From contig NC_134025.1 in NCBI RefSeq assembly GCF_964204645.1, positions 19,374,001-19,438,000 of the forward strand: DNA of 64,000 bases, given 5' to 3'. This DNA comes from Tubulanus polymorphus. Taxonomy: Eukaryota > Nemertea > Palaeonemertea > Tubulaniformes > Tubulanidae. The position numbers were made by a program, and so were the translations under genes. This document shows, piece by piece, positions 34,578 through 46,525 of the stretch (position 1 is the first letter of the stretch; the number at the start of each line of letters is the position of its first letter). Under the pieces are notes generated by a model that saw only the letters and a list, made by a program, of their open reading frames with translations, searched no databases and was not told the DNA's origin.

Positions 34578-37500
34578 CTGAATAATATCAAATCATACAA
34601 ATAAATAATTGTAGATTGTATATACGATAAATCTTCAGCACGCAGATTATTTTCATCGGCGAATCGATTTAAGCCGGGTTTTGCATAATGCGCCAAAGGA
34701 TGCGATGCGAATTTCCAGTGTTCCGCACGCTCGAATCAACATCGCCGAATATTGGTCAGCTATTGCTAATTCGCCTAGTATATCACCTCCACCAAATAAA
34801 CTCGGCTAAAAAATACAAACCGAATCAGCGATTTGATCGGTGCATTTATTGGGCGAATATTATACTTGTATTTTCTTTCAAAACTCATTAAGCAATGACA
34901 GAAATAAGGAAGTATTATATTTACAATACTGATGCAGAATACTATGGTGGCTGATTCGGGCCATACTAAAAAATTTTTCTGTACGGGAAGAGCAACAATA
35001 AAAAAATTTTCACAGTGGCCCTTTTTTTGGTTTTCTCGAGCGAGAATTCAAAAAGTTTGGTTTCCTCGCGCGAGAATTCAAAAAAATTGGTTTTCTCGCG
35101 CGAGAAAACCAAAAAACGGGCCAATGTGAAAATTTTTTATCGTTGCTTTAGCCGTACAGAAAAAAATGTTAGTATGGCCCGAATCAGTCGCCATAGAAAA
35201 CGCATGCGTACATTTCGAAAGCATAATAGCTTCATTCTGGACCAGATTTCACGTTTTGCACCAAAACGGCTTTTATCAACCCTCAAGAAAGTGGGCGTTT
35301 GGAATGGCATATAATATCCAGGAAGAAAGCCACTAAATATTTGGATGGATATATGAAAGCTGTGGGTACTGGAGTGTGTAATGGGTAGTGTAGTGTGATC
35401 TGTGTGCATTTGTGGCCAGCACACAGATCACATTGTTCATTGGGGTTTAGTCCAGGACTCGCGAGATTTTCAACAACACGGTAACGTGTAATAAATGATG
35501 ACTTGAATTGCATGACTACCTACCACCCCTCATTATTGTTGGAAAAGTAAACGTTCCGCACTGACTAAAAATTAGTAATAATAATTAATAACATTTTAGA
35601 AATGGCCAGAATTTTAACTTAGGTTCTATCTCATTTTTATTTTACAATTGCGATTGGTATAATTTTTTTTCAAACGGCTGTTAAGGCTTCATGTTTCGTC
35701 TGCAATTCACTGCAAATAGTTACGCAACTACGCACATTTCAGTGATTTTGGCAGCTGTACACTCAATCGGCACCGTTCGTGACTAGCTTCACTGCGGAAT
35801 TATCATTAATTAACATCGCCATATCACATCATCAACTTATATTGTGCCTTAAAACCCTAACAGCCGAAATAATTGAAATGCACACACGATTTCTATCATT
35901 GAAAATTGAGAGTGGCCGTGTTTGTGTTCTGCTGCTTCGCGTAAATCCCGCGCGGTGGCGCCACCGAGCGGAGTGGGGCCGATACGTCTAGGATTGATGG
36001 TGGTTGTAGGGTCTGAATAATTGTTTAGATAAATCGTAATCGTTTCAAAGTTAACCACATTTTGAGCTCCTGCAATAAAGCATATTTTGGTATGTAGTAA
36101 TCGTAGATCTAAACAGTCCCCGCTTTCTACGAATGAAAAAATAGACACTAGTTAAATGCCTACATTAAGTTTTAGTACCTTCATTCCTACGACGGTATTG
36201 TGCATGTTGACCTTTGCCCTAAAGTCTTTGGCAGGTTTTCTAGCTTTTCTCAATAAACGTTTAGTGAATCTCATACCAAATCGAATGTTATCGCCACAGC
36301 CTCCGTATTTCCAATGTTTTACGCTTCGTTTATCACACGTACATCTACTCAGAAGCCCTAAGCTGCACGCTCGAGCAAACGAGTGAACCAAACCAGCAGA
36401 CGATATGGCATACAGGAAAGCCGTCTCGCGTAAACCTGAAAAAAAGAATGCCAAGTAACTGCTAAATTCTCGAAAAAAGAGTTTTCATAGATAGCTTGAG
36501 ACGTATAAACATTTCGATGGATCATATACGTAGGGGGAAATACGTATATCTTGATTTTTAGCAGTGAATCGCACGATCAGAGTATGTCGGAATGATTGGC
36601 AAAGTACAGAGGATTCAAGGAAAAAATCAAATTCAAATTCAATTGGTTACAATTTCTAATCATTATATTTATGTTAAGGACTGAAAGCAGTCTAGTATGA
36701 TTTCGTTGAGAGTTGCGAAGAATTTAATGCAAACATATTTGATTACTCGCAGTTCAAATATATCATTACAGGGACGTAGCCATGAATTTGATAAGTCAGA
36801 CAAGGGCCCAATTTTGGTTTGGGGGGACGCGGTAGCGGCGAGCGGTGGAGCCGGGAAGCGACAGACGGAGGGTCCCTCCCCAGAAAATATTTGAATTTCT
36901 AGGCCTCAGGCATGCTATTTCCAGCAATCTAGAGCTCAAAATGGAACCTCATTTACACAAATTTTGACTCTTGACTGGTGGTTTACATAATGGAGAATTG
37001 AAAAAAGACAATTGTGTTGTTTTCATCACTAAAACACTCATGAAAATTTATTCATTCAGAATAATGTACATCAAAAAAAAATTTCTAATGTTTTCACTTT
37101 CAGGTCAAAATATGAAACTAGTGGTTTATCGAAATCCTAGAGAAAAAGTTTAATTTTGAGAAATTGCACTGGGGCTGAATACTTTTTCATGTTTCTCTCA
37201 AAATATAGCCATGATTAACAAATTACTTTCATCGAAATTTAACACGCTATAACAAGAGATATGCAGGCCCGCTCGTAGCCACTCTTTTGGGTGGGTTTGA
37301 ATTAAGAGAGGGTGGAACTTATTTGAATGCATCCGTGGCCAATGCGAGCGCTTAAGGCGCGAAGCCCCTTCAGAAAGAAAATTTTGAAAATAGAAACGTT
37401 CTATAAATAAATTATTATTATTTCTGGCAAATTTTTTGATAACAGTCTATCATAGTTATATGAATGTGAGCAAATGCGAGAGAAGAGAGATGTGAAGTCA

Positions 37501-40319
37501 AGTCTAAGAAATTTTCTTTGACAAAAAATAGTGGGGCTCTAGATTTTGTTCGCACCAAACCGCGTCAAATACCCGCCCGCCAATCAATTTCTGGCAACGT
37601 TTTTGCATTTTTAGAGCCAGTCTACGCAAGATCCTACAAAAACTGTGTATACGGTATCGAGTCGAGCGATCCGGGTTTTTATGATATTTTGCCGACGTTT
37701 CCTGTAGCCGTTGACAACAGATCATGGCCATGTTCTTGACAGCTTGCACCATACCCCCCTCCCCCCCCCCTAGTTGAAAAATATAGTTTTGGGTTTTTTT
37801 TACGATAACGATATTTTCAAATATTGGCCCGACAAGGTCGGACCTGTTAGAGCCGTGGCTACGTCCCTGCATTACCGTTTGATCTGTACGATTCAGATTC
37901 AGATTTGAATTTATTGCTCTACAAATTTTTCGAGCACAGGATACAAAAAATAAACAGTTTACTAGTTACAGTTACTCCAGATTTTATCAAGTTCGTATCA
38001 TTATGTACGCAAGTTAATGTTTACAGCGATGGCTACATGAGGCTATCTGCCTTCTTTATGGATGCATTGGGCTGCTGCTAGCTTCCGTAAGATGTTTGGG
38101 TCTTGTGATGTAAAAAGATTCATAAATTTTCTCTCAGAATTGGGAAAAAAAGTAGTTGTTGCGGTATCTAAACTTTCGAAAAAAGTACACTCCATTACAA
38201 AATGGTGTTCATCGCCAATTTTTCTGAGGATACATTTGGTACACAGTAGATCATTTTGGGGGATATTTCTACATATCCCCGTTTCAATCCGTAGTTTGTG
38301 GTTAAAACAACTGAACCGTATCAAATTTGTTCGTTGGTCAAAATGATAGTTCTAATAACGATACCGTACAGTGGAACCTTGTTACAGCGAATTTCACGGG
38401 ACCAGAAAATATGTTCGTTCCTAGTAGGCTAAATGGTAAATTTATGTGATATTTGATACGATACGATACATTTGACCAAAATGAGTGTTACTTTCTTTAG
38501 TCAGATGTCCCAAAACCATTTTGACATTTTTGCATTTCAAAAGGAAAACGTCCTCCATATAAACCGTATAGCGTGTTGCACGTTTCAATCACCAATTATT
38601 CCGATGTATATATTTTATATAAGACTTCGATTTGGTAGCGATCTATATGGTATATATCAACCAAGTAAATATTGGATATGAGTCTAGATCGAACATAAAT
38701 CGTCAGGGTAATTATTTAAGACGGATGATAGTTAATTTATTAGTCTGTCTGAAGCTGTCTCCGAATTAGTTGCATGTCAACAAATCAAGTACCCGGGCCA
38801 TAAAACAAGGGATTAGAAACGTCAAGACCGTGGCCATAAATCTCTCAATCGAGGATTAAAGACTCTGCCGAGAAATATTATTTGTCTACGCATCATTAAA
38901 AAACAAGAAATAAATACGTTTTATATGCTAATGATAATCTCATTTCAGGCGAGAATTTGTTACGCATTGCTTTTATTTCCTCTGTCTTATACTGTATAGA
39001 TAAGAACTCGGTAACAACTACACATTTCTTTCACAGTGCACCGTAAGGTAGAAATGAAAAATTGTAAAATGTTATACAAGAACCACGATTGATAATTAAT
39101 TAGATGTAAAACTAATTAATAAAACTAATAAAACTAATTAGAGTAAAACTAAGACGTCCGACTTACACGGCAATTTTAATTCATTTAACTATTTATCATG
39201 TTCCATAAAAACGTTGTAAAAACTCTTGAATATGTGTATATAAAAAAGCAGTAAAATATATCTGAACAATTGACCGGGCTAAATGAAGCCCCTCCCCCTG
39301 TGATTAAAAACCTTTTGACATTTGAATTGAAGGGTAAATTGAAAAAATGATTGCCATCAGCCTTTAGGTTTAGGCGCCTGGTTATAACCATCGGGATATT
39401 CTAACTCATTCAAGACGTGGGACTTATCATTCTACGGGTTTACGTGAAATTAATGCCTACCATGTTCTAGCATTTTCAATCTGTATTTTCCAAGCGGACA
39501 ATTCCATCGGTTATCCTCGAACTGTTTGGCACACGATCTCGCTGAAGCTTTTGCCGCCGATAGAAGAACTTTGCTAATGTCCGGTTCCCGTTGACACATG
39601 CGTTTCTGTTTGCCAGTTAATCCTAAAGATCGAGTGCACAGCTTTTTCGGCGATATATTTGTTGTGTTCTGGACAAAAACGGTTGTCTTCTTAGCCGTTA
39701 ATCTGGATATGATAAAAGTCGAACGAAATTAGGGAGAAAGATATGTTGTTGAAAAAAGAAATGAGCGTTTACGGCAGGGAGGTCACATCCTATCGTCTGT
39801 AGAATTTTAATCTTATAAGCCGGTGACCGCAGAAGCAATCTATTGAAATAAAGACTGGCACGAAATAAAAGAAAAACGGTTTTTATGGCAGAATTGGTCA
39901 GTTCGTATAGCAATAAAATGAACATAAATTTCTAACATGAATGTTGACGTGAGGCAATTAAGTGCATCGCCTGTGTCTATTTTTACGAGACATTTGAGGA
40001 TAGGGTCAAATGACAGGTGGAAAAATGAATAGTTGATTCTACCATTGCTTCTCGTCTTATTCGTGTATAGCGTGAACTAGGCCTAAAGAGAAATGACAAT
40101 CCCTTCCCTCTCTCCCTCTCTCCCTCTCTCCCTCTCTCCCTCTCTCCCTCTCTCCCTCTCTCCCTCTCTCCCTCTCTCCCTCTCTCCCCCTCTCCCTCCC
40201 TCCCTCTCCCTCTCTCTCTCTCCCTCTCTCCCTCTCCCTCCCTCCCTCCCTCCCTCCCTCCCTCTCTCTCTCTCTCTCTCTCTCCCTCTCCCTCCCTCTC
40301 CCTCCCTCCCTCCCTCCCT

Positions 40320-40365
<46 letters not shown>

Positions 40366-40743
40366 CTGATAGTTGCTTCAAACGAGAGAAAAAGTTTGAA
40401 GAAAAAAATGATTTTACAAAGAAATGCTATATATATTCAAAAATTCCATTATTCATTCACGTGTGTGTAATAGCTATAAAACTCCGAAAGGAATAGAATA
40501 GACATTTCAGTCTCTTTTTTAATATATTCTGAATTCGATAATAAATTTGGAAATAGATGTAACGATTCTTTTATGAATCCATAAAGATTTATAGCGATAC
40601 ATTGTCAATCTCAATGAGATTGATGTGGGTTAGCACTAACGAGTATTAACTCACCCGAAATATCCAAGCACGCGATGATCGGCCACCATGACTATAAATA
40701 AGATAAAAAACAAACTTAAACTCCGCAATATCATCAGCCCCAT
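34080..40743 (-). CDS. Wnt9: Wnt9 secreted signalling ligand, complete coding sequence
   Basis: Secreted lipid-modified morphogen acting through Frizzled receptors. Four exons (40743-40655, 39702-39461, 36435-36179, 34577-34080) join in frame to 361 residues. Order: signal peptide; YFGLTAKK, a Wnt9 N-terminal hallmark; LCTRSLGLTGKQKRMCQREP; ARSCAKQFEDNRWNCPL; RETAFLYAISSAGLVHSFAR; GGCGDNIRFG; CHGPSGSC, whose Ser receives the palmitoleate; and the Cys-rich C-terminal domain ending CCKVTCQRC. YFGLT, the RCTCD segment and DLVFLDQSPNFC favour Wnt9 over other subfamilies. Its 3' end faces the 3' end of 7B2. The start was chosen at the Met that opens the signal peptide. Confidence 0.93.
34942..35196. 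mobile_element. 255-bp foldback MITE with palindromic centre
   Basis: The two halves are near-complete inverted copies: CTATGGYGRCTGATTCGGGC at the ends, then TTTTTCTGTACGG and AATTTTCACA...GGCCC. The centre has three short tandem palindromes of the type GGTTTTCTCGCGCGAGAA. It is intronic in Wnt9. Confidence 0.85.
36179..36435 (-). CDS. Wnt9: Wnt9 exon 3
   Basis: 257 nt encoding GLRETAFLYAISSAGLVHSF, LLSRCTCDKR, WKYGGCGDNIRFGMRF and AKVNMHNTVVGMK. Acceptor TTTTTCAG, donor GTACTA, phase 0 at its 3' end. Confidence 0.95.
36769..37869. mobile_element. CAGGGACGTAGCCA element, 1101 bp, CATTA duplication
   Basis: Inverted ends CAGGGACGTAGCCA at both sides and a perfect 5-bp duplication CATTA (36764-36768, 37870-37874). 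No transposase ORF. It lies in Wnt9 intron 2. Confidence 0.8.
38369..38415 (+). repeat. Fragment of the CAGTGGAACC MITE
   Basis: CAGTGGAACCTTGTTACAGC followed by AATTTCACGGGACCAGAAAAT, matching the first 45 bp of the element at 28145, then lost. The rest of Wnt9 intron 2 (37875-39460) shows nothing I recognise. Confidence 0.6.
39461..39702 (-). CDS. Wnt9: Wnt9 exon 2
   Basis: 242 nt encoding KLCTRSLGLTGKQKRMCQRE, a Lys/Ser-rich helix and RWNCPLGKYRLKMLEHG. These are the first conserved Wnt cysteines. Acceptor TATCCAG, donor GTAGGC, ends phase 1. Confidence 0.92.
40100..40362. repeat. 263-bp pure polypyrimidine tract (CCCT/CT)
   Basis: Uninterrupted C/T on the plus strand: CTCTCC-type units, then CCCT runs, then plain CT. 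It lies in Wnt9 intron 1. The ORFs across it (Ser/Leu/Pro or Arg/Glu only) are artefacts. Confidence 0.9.
40655..40743 (-). CDS. Wnt9: Wnt9 exon 1 (signal peptide)
   Basis: 89 nt: MGLMILRSLSLFFILFIVMV then ADHRVLGYFG. The donor GTGAGT leaves phase 2, exactly matching the single A that opens exon 2 to give YFGLT. In-frame upstream ATGs exist, but this Met or the one three residues later gives the best signal peptide. Confidence 0.82.
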
Positions 40744-42409
40744 GTTGACAAAACTTGAGCATTTTCCAAACCATTCTTTATGGGTTAGGTACTCCTTTTG
40801 TCGCGTGTATAAAGACACAGGCAGTGGAACATTAATCTGGACTGAGATGTCATTTTTCAACTCGGTTCCGTGAAATCTTAGCTTGGAATCATGCCAACCG
40901 GCAGAAATTCGAACGTCATATGCATTTTGCTGATCCCTTATTTTATGGGCTTTTTATGACAGCGGAGACATTGTGTTTGAAGACATTATAATCAGTTACC
41001 GGTGGATGGGCCGGGACAACTTATTATGCTCATTTGCTTTAATTTGGAAGTTTAGAAGGTGAGATTTAAAGTATGAATTCTCTAAATGGTTGAAAACGCC
41101 GACTAGGAATGAGGGGACTGGGTTTGAATTTTTCTCATGAATTTTACAATTAATGAATATATGTTTGTTATTTGCATTAAATTGTCCCTTTGTGAGAATT
41201 CGGTTATCCAACCTCACGTATGCCTGTGGAGGTGATTTATTCTTAAACGCAGAACTTTAGGGGACTGGATATATTTCAAATATTTTTGAGTCAGCATGCA
41301 AAATTACGAAGATATAAACATAACCCCTGAGTTAGGATAGAAAGGGATGATTGTATAGCACCTTGTAATTTTAGTAGAACTTATATCAAACGGACTCTCC
41401 AGATTCAGTAGTAACTTGTATTACCACCCTCTCCCGGGACTTTCCAATTTCTTAATTTTGTTTTATAATGTTTAGAAAAAAAAGATTTATTGTTGAATAT
41501 TTACATGTAAATATTCTAGAAGGAGGATTGCTAACTCTGTATAGTACGTTTACGGGTTTGAAGACTGAGCCATAAATGTACTTCGAATGGAACTGAGGAA
41601 CGAAAAAAATGTGACAGCCGTGTTTTTCTTATTCATACGCCTTTATTAATAACTTGGGAGAAAAGATTTTTCAGGAAATGAAATGGAAGTCTACTGAAGC
41701 GTCCTGGGACGTATATAATTAATTTCCTAATGTTTATTTAATTTGGCCCTAACTTGTGTTCACGCGGACTTTTCACATGAACGCCGATGACAGTACCACC
41801 ATCCCACCATCCCTAACGTTAGGTCAGAGGGGCTTGATACGTCTTTTTATGATCCAGAATCCTCGACCCAAGTACCCTAATTCACGCATATATGCCGCGT
41901 AGTATGTTATACATGCAGTGTTAGTAGGGCTAGGCCTACCAGCACAGTTCAACCAGCAAGCCCACACTATAGCGGAAAACCCCACAATCATTTTCAACAC
42001 TGAGAAAAAATTGTAGTCGTCGGAATATTCTAGAGGAGACATGTTATGAAATGAGGATTTTACACTATAGTTTCAATGTCAAAATGTATATCTTATAATT
42101 CAGTAAAACATATCCAAGCAGTATGAGATGGTTTGAATATAAATACTAATCACATGTCAGTTTAATGCTTATGTCAATTTAGTCACCCATTACAGATATC
42201 TTATGAACATTTTTGAGAACTGCCGGAACTACAGCTCTTGCACTACTGATATATACGCTGATGTTAACATACCCCTAAAATGCATAACATAAACTGCACC
42301 CCAAAACCCCTCTAGACTCAACTCGCTGCATGATACTAATCCTCTTGGCCATAGTTTCTGCGGTTGAAAAAGCTGCCATTACCAGTTTACCAGTGTCACG
42401 TGCAAAAAA

Positions 42410-42745
42410 TATTCGAAAATTGATGAGAAAAATATTCAAAAATATGATTTTTCTTATTAAAATATTGGATGATTTTAAATGTACGATTTTTTAATTCAAG
42501 AATAGGATTTTTTAATTCAAAACTAGGATTTTTTTAATTCAGAAATTTGACTTTTTTATTCAAAAAAGGACTTAATTTCAAAAATGCATATTTTTCAAAA
42601 ATATAATTTTTTCTATTCAAAAATCTTTTATTCAAAAATAGGATTTCTTTTTTTCAGATTTATAGGATTTTTTCAAAAAGAGTATATCATTTCAAAAATA
42701 GGACGTTTTTCAAAAATGGGATTTTTTTTCAAAAATTTTTCAATG
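42410..42745. repeat. Degenerate tandem repeat, TTCAAAAATAGGATTTTTT
   Basis: At least ten imperfect units of roughly 20-35 bp, all built on ATTCAAAAATAGGATTTTTT with expansions of the T and A runs. No coding potential. Confidence 0.65.
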
Positions 42746-44589
42746 TACCCATGACGCTTCCGAACGTCCCAGACCTTCAAGCCACCCATATTTGCTGTGC
42801 TATTGAAGTTTGCCTGGAAATGTCACTATGTATCATCTACACTTTCCATTCGTTTTTAGAAGGTAGTCACAATTTATCTCTGGATGCGCCCCTGCGCACC
42901 CTTTGAATATCCTGGATCCACCCCAACCCCCCCCCCCATGAGAACACAAAGAACCTTTAAAAATGTGGAAGATAAACATCGTGGGACCGTGTTCTGATGT
43001 TGTGTTCACATTGGTCATTCATGGATTGTCTGTGTGTTCCAATCCATAGACTTTTGGTCAACAGTTCTTTACCCAGCTTTGAAGGGGTGGTGACAGGATC
43101 GCTGATAGGACTGGGTTCACCCATCTCTCGAGGAGTACCGTTCAGAAAAAAGGCACATAGACCAGGATCTTTTTGATAATTCATAACAATTTGACATTTT
43201 CCAGTGAAATAGAATCAATTAGGCAAAAATACCAACGCGATTTTCATTTTCTCCAAATTCTCTTTGAACTGGGCCAAAATGACTTAATACAGCAACACTT
43301 TAATGAAATTAGCACAAACGGATTTTCCAAATTTCTGCATGTTCCTCCGATTCATCGGGATGTTTAACAACAGGCGACACACTAGCTTAGTTTATATAGA
43401 AAATTCATATACATGTAAATGGGCTGTACCGAAAAATATTGATACTTCAGTGTTAACTTCAATGTCCTGTACGGTGCCTGAATCACAGGAAAAATAATGG
43501 TCCTATACAAAATCATATTCACCCATTAAAATTGGAACGCACTGTAGCTCGAAAAAGAAAATACATGGCCCAAAAAGGAATTCCATCGTATTAATTACTC
43601 AAGCTGCAAGTGCTGTTGTTATGTCGGGTCGACGTATCTCCTACATATTACTACTTCAACAAACTAATCCTTTTTCAACTTCAAATATGTTGAATTCTGT
43701 ATCAAAGTCAAAAAGTTGCTGCCGAAATGTTTTCCTGTTCATTTTATTTGTGATTTCTTTCTTTTTGCGGTATACATTTGCATACAATTATTAATAAAAT
43801 TCCTCTCACGAATGCCGAGTGATCTTATGTATCTACCCCTGCTATGCAGTATTGTAACTCCTATTTTTCTTTTGTGGTACCAACCATACTAGGCTACAGT
43901 ACTTGTATATCATAACTCCGGGAAGGTTTCTTATATACAATCAAACGAAACAGTCAAACACATACAATATTGCAATATAGAAACTTTTATTTTTTAAATA
44001 CATACACGTAGTGACTTATCAAAATGTTAATTGTATTACATTGTACATATATAAGCCAATGCAACAATTATATGATCTGCAATTCATCAAACAGAAGGTT
44101 CTCATTGTCCAGCAAGTTGGCATTGACCAGAATTTGACTACATTACAATTCCGATCAATCGATATTTTCTCATTCAGCTAAAACCACTAGAAATATGGCA
44201 AATTCATTAAACAAAAACTAATGTAAATTACAGACTTCATGACCAAAAATTTTCCAAGCTGAATAATAATCCACATATAAAATTCTTTTGAAAATGGATT
44301 TTAGAATTTACCGATCGATGTTCAGAGATACTATGCCTTCTTGGGAAGTGGTTATGCTTGACATTTGATTATCTGATATTTCAATATCACACGCCACCGG
44401 TGAACATACACAATATGCATAGGCTCATCATACATATATAAATTGAAATACCTGGTACAGTAGGGGCTGCAAATATACAACTAAGGCATATCCTCTTCCT
44501 TTTCCTAACTAACTTACATAGTACCTGTTACCAAAAATATCAGTCAAAAGCTGCGCAGCTATCAACCTGCTGTCTCTACACAACCCTCA

Positions 44590-44731
44590 GGGCCGGTTTC
44601 TCAGTTGAGACTTAAGTCCAAAATTGGCCCTTAAATTTTAAGACTGGTCTTAAGTTGTTAGATTGGCTATAGAACTAAGAAGGTCTTGAATTGGTCTTAA
44701 GTCTAAGCCATGACTATGGAACTGGGCCCAG
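44590..44731. mobile_element. Short MITE, GGGCCGGTTTCTCAGTT ends
   Basis: The left CAGGGCCGGTTTCTCAGTT and the reverse complement of the right CTGGGCCCAGTTCCATAGT form imperfect inverted ends. ACTTAAGTC and GACTTAAGACC lie inside. A clear target duplication was not found. Confidence 0.5.
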
Positions 44732-45339
44732 ATGTTCGTCAGACATTTGTAATTTTCTCAAAACATGTTTGTCCAGGCGTTGTCAACCCCTGTGGCAGTA
44801 CCCCAGGCATTTATCATTGAAAATGAATTAGGGTGTCACGTCTGAACCATCAATTTTAGACAGACATTCTCCATTTGTGAAAAATGTGTTCGTCCAGACT
44901 TCTCCATTCAAAAGGTATTCATTTGAGGGGGTGGGTACAGACAGCAGAATGACAGCTGCAGACTAGATTGTAAAGCGGGAACAAGGACATAAATTTCTAT
45001 TTCACTCATATAATGCATGTATGACTGCAGCAGCCATTTTGGATAACTTACATAAGTCACTGATCCTCCTTCCATCAAAAATCCACATAATAAGCTAATG
45101 TATTAAGAAAGTGGTCTAAAACTGTTGACTGTTGAGTGGAAACAAGGTCTTCCCACCCATCCAGACAGGGACATGCTATAACAATTAAGTTAAAACATGT
45201 ATAAATTCTAACCAAAAATCCTTTTTCCATCAAAGAGCAAAGACTGAGTTGGTAGCCAACTGATTTACAATTGACCACTCCAAATACCTGCCTGATATGA
45301 TTTAGATCTCTTCCCTGAGCTCAAATTTTACCGTAACAT

Positions 45340-45515
45340 AGCTGGCATTACATCAATTTATCAATTAAAGCACTTCCAAATTTCCCATAAAAACTTTAAA
45401 ATTGTACAAAAGTGCTGAATTTGATGACCAACAATGGCCGTCTTAATGTTAAGTCTATATACTATTGATCAGGCCAATTTTTGAGCTGCGTACATTTCTA
45501 GAGTAGATACATATA
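45340..45515 (-). repeat. Relic of the 5' unique part of the tandem-core element
   Basis: Matches the minus-strand copies over CAACAATGGCCG, GGCCAATTTTTGAGCTG and TCTAGAGTAGATACAT, which in full copies lies between the core and the TTTTTAGCCC end. Heavily mutated. Confidence 0.45.
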
Positions 45516-46149
45516 GTCAAGCCTGCTTAGATTGCATGTATTGTGGATTTGTTCAAATAAGTACAGTCACGCCCAAAATCAAATCTGATGGGAGCAAGGA
45601 TTTTTGCACAAGATAAGTGAAACCTGACTTGAATGATATTGAAAATCTGTCCAAATCACTGACAGAGTTCACACAGAGTTCATCTAAAGCAATCTATAGC
45701 AACTGGAAATATCAGTCAAATCAAACAATCAGACTTGAGATTATCTGATACAACAAATGGATATTTAAAATTTGTACGATACAAAGGGCAACAAATTATC
45801 CAAAACTCAATCTCAATCTACAAACTCAATTATTTGACTTAAATCTAGATATCTAAGAGGCTTTTATGAATGTAATAGGGGGTCACTCAATTACCATATG
45901 ACTACGCCTAAATCTTGATCGTATAGACAGAATATCTAGATAATACATCAAAACATGGTGAAAACTTCCAAGAAAAAAATCCAGGCCCATGCTGAGGGGG
46001 TCTGGGGTAGCGAACGATCCCCCTAAATGTTTCAAAGTGCATTTCAAAAAGTCAGTCAAAACATTTGGGTCAAGGTTTTTTCGAAATTTGGATATAATTT
46101 TTGTGTTTTTTTTCTTTAATGAAAAGTTATGTAATCCATTCTCAGATGA

Positions 46150-46155
46150 TTTATT
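46150..46155 (-). terminator. Candidate polyadenylation signal for MAIP1
   Basis: AATAAA on the minus strand, about 260 bp after the MAIP1 stop codon. Confidence 0.4.
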
Positions 46156-46416
46156 CAGGTACCCACCACTTCATATTCAAGATCTGTCCTTTTCTGTATA
46201 GAAAAGTACCCCTTTTTCACGGTGAGAAAGAGCCCCTTTTCTTGATATAGAACTGACCCTAAAAAAAAAACTCGGCACAGACCTGAAACCTCATTCTGTC
46301 TAGATATCGATGACCAGAAGGGGGAGAAGTGAAGGCAATAGCCCTTATACCCCAAGTGAGCTTTAAAGCTCGACTAAAGAATTCAGTAAACTTAAAAATC
46401 AAACTGTGCAATAATT

Positions 46417-46525
46417 TCAGCGTTGAAATGGAGGCGTAACATTCACAACTTCTTGTGGATGAAAGTGATTTAAACGATTAATTTTCCAATCTCCGTCAAC
46501 TCCTTTCGTGAATTCTCGAATAAAT
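46417..46525 (-). CDS. MAIP1: MAIP1 terminal exon
   Basis: 109 nt encoding FIREFTKGVDGDWKINRLNH then FHPQEVVNVTPPFQR and TGA, matching EFQREFTQGVKPDWTIARIEH of human MAIP1. Acceptor TTTTTCAG; its first A completes the Arg codon split across a 7.7-kb intron. Confidence 0.9.

Larger units (their letters stand above)
40861..46149. other. Intergenic region between Wnt9 and MAIP1
   Basis: No exon could be recognised. It contains the Wnt9 upstream region (a TATA-like CATAAAAAGC on the minus strand near 40955 is possible), a degenerate TTCAAAAATAGGATTTTT tandem region, one MITE and one tandem-core relic. It is A+T-rich around 43980-44500. Confidence 0.45.

Noticed and set aside
40083-40470. Ser/Leu/Pro-rich and Arg/Glu-rich ORFs
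   Set aside because: Translation of a pyrimidine microsatellite inside a Wnt9 intron.
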